Shown here one piece after another: positions 5,478-6,184 of a stretch of 6,184 nt of DNA. Under the pieces are notes generated by a model that had not been told where the DNA came from, did no database searches, and worked only from the letters and a program-made list of their open reading frames with translations. Origin of the DNA: Treponema sp. (GTDB lineage: Bacteria > Spirochaetota > Spirochaetia > Treponematales > Treponemataceae). Positions within the stretch are counted from its first letter, which is position 1. Each line of letters starts with the position of its first letter. Location of the stretch: NCBI GenBank assembly GCA_017453705.1, contig JAFTEK010000121.1, positions 1 through 6,184 of the forward strand. Direction: 5' to 3'. The translations under genes and the position numbers were made by a program.

Positions 5478-6184
5478 CTAGTTCAGTTCTGTCGCATTTG
5501 GGTCATCGTTTTCGTCTATCCCTGTCCTGTGGCGGTTATAATAGAAGAGAGATATCCCTTTTGCATTTTGCTTCCTGACGTTCTTGACGTGATGGCTTTC
5601 CGGGCTGATGGCTTCCGCTTCGGCAAGGTATTTGGAGCAGTTGGCGGAATCCCCCATGTCAAAGTGAATTTGCGAGAGGTAGACGCTGGTGAAAAAGCGG
5701 TCGCAGCTGTCTTCCGCGCTGTCATAGGCTGTCTGGAAATACTTGGCGGCCTTCTTTAGCCCCCCGCCAAAAATTCCCGGTGCATAGTAAAGCCACTGGC
5801 CCATGCCGGTGTTGGCATTCCATAGGGCGGAGTCCTTCTTGAGTGCCAGTGCGTATAGGTTTTTGACCCTCATTCCGTGGAACATGGCGGATGCGACTGA
5901 GAAGCTCATGTAGCAGGACATCACGTCCGCCGTGAGTATATACATCTGGGGCGCGACACCGCCGTTTGCCCCCTTCATCTTCTCGTGGGCGGCGATGTAG
6001 TTTTCGTCCTTCTGCATCTGGGATTTTAGGGACAGGCGGACTTCCTTTAAATCCAGTCCTTCTGTCGCGAATATGTAGCAGAAGGTCTCAACCTTATAAT
6101 TGCTCTCCCAGAAGAGCTTCTCCTGTTCATAGTCCAGTGCCTTGTATGGCAGTTCCCTGTAAACAACAGCTATGAACTCGTCTA
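5478..6184 (-). CDS. TPR-like helical protein, C-terminal part (start outside the window)
   Basis: The frame is open from the right edge to the TAG at 5480-5478, giving 234 visible residues. The in-frame ATG at 6017 is internal, because the 55 codons before it are open and look protein-like (for example DYEQEKLFWESNYKVETFCY). No signal peptide can be judged. The protein is predicted mostly helical. Residues near 107-160 resemble a TPR pair of the kind that binds partners: LYALALKKDSALWNANTG, then WLYYAPGIFGGGLKKAAKYF, then a helix with YLSQIHFDMGD (168-178) and YLAEAEAISPES (185-196). The APG..GGG..KA pattern recalls TPR proteins common in treponemes, including the TatT component of TRAP transporters, but the match is not strong enough to name it. 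It ends in a short polar, acidic tail. About 134 bases separate it from eda, so it is probably a separate transcription unit. Confidence 0.7.
   Translation of the reverse strand, partial: DEFIAVVYRELPYKALDYEQEKLFWESNYKVETFCYIFATEGLDLKEVRLSLKSQMQKDENYIAAHEKMKGANGGVAPQMYILTADVMSCYMSFSVASAMFHGMRVKNLYALALKKDSALWNANTGMGQWLYYAPGIFGGGLKKAAKYFQTAYDSAEDSCDRFFTSVYLSQIHFDMGDSANCSKYLAEAEAISPESHHVKNVRKQNAKGISLFYYNRHRTGIDENDDPNATELN

Overview
The window is a compact bacterial chromosome segment in which every supportable gene lies on the minus strand, so transcription runs from high to low coordinates. It holds six nearly contiguous protein genes plus one cut by the right edge. No RNA genes, CRISPR arrays, insertion sequences or phage genes are visible. 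Base composition looks balanced to moderately GC-rich. The gene content suggests an anaerobic, carbohydrate-using bacterium. The helical-repeat protein at the right edge and the style of the sugar kinase make a Treponema-like spirochaete, for example a pectin- or uronate-using gut or rumen species, my best guess. That assignment is an inference from protein style and not a proof.

Right edge (5478-6184): the C-terminal 234 residues of a TPR-like helical protein whose start lies outside the window. A spacer of about 134 bases follows, holding a perfect 7+3+7 inverted repeat (5432-5448) and a good sigma70-type promoter (5369-5397).

Middle (2428-5343): a probable three-gene operon, eda (KDPG/KHG aldolase), kdgK (2-keto-3-deoxygluconate kinase) and paaK (phenylacetate-CoA ligase family). 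eda and kdgK overlap by four bases (ATGA), and paaK follows 16 bases after kdgK. The first two genes form the last two steps of uronate/pectin catabolism or an Entner-Doudoroff-type branch: KDG is phosphorylated to KDPG, then cleaved to pyruvate and glyceraldehyde 3-phosphate. The CoA ligase is the odd partner. A strong intrinsic terminator (2342-2377) closes the operon and may act in both directions.

Left part (1-2312): the start of a spermidine/putrescine ABC importer operon, potA (ATPase), potB (permease) and the first 23 codons of potC (second permease). Both gene junctions are ATGA overlaps. A promoter with an extended -10 lies just after the terminator. Between it and potA is a possible 12-codon leader ORF with its own Shine-Dalgarno sequence, and its TAG stop shares one base with the GTG start of potA.

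Nothing here is clearly a new biological system. The items most worth a second look are the putative potA leader peptide, the CoA ligase in a ketodeoxygluconate operon, and the operator-like palindrome ahead of eda.
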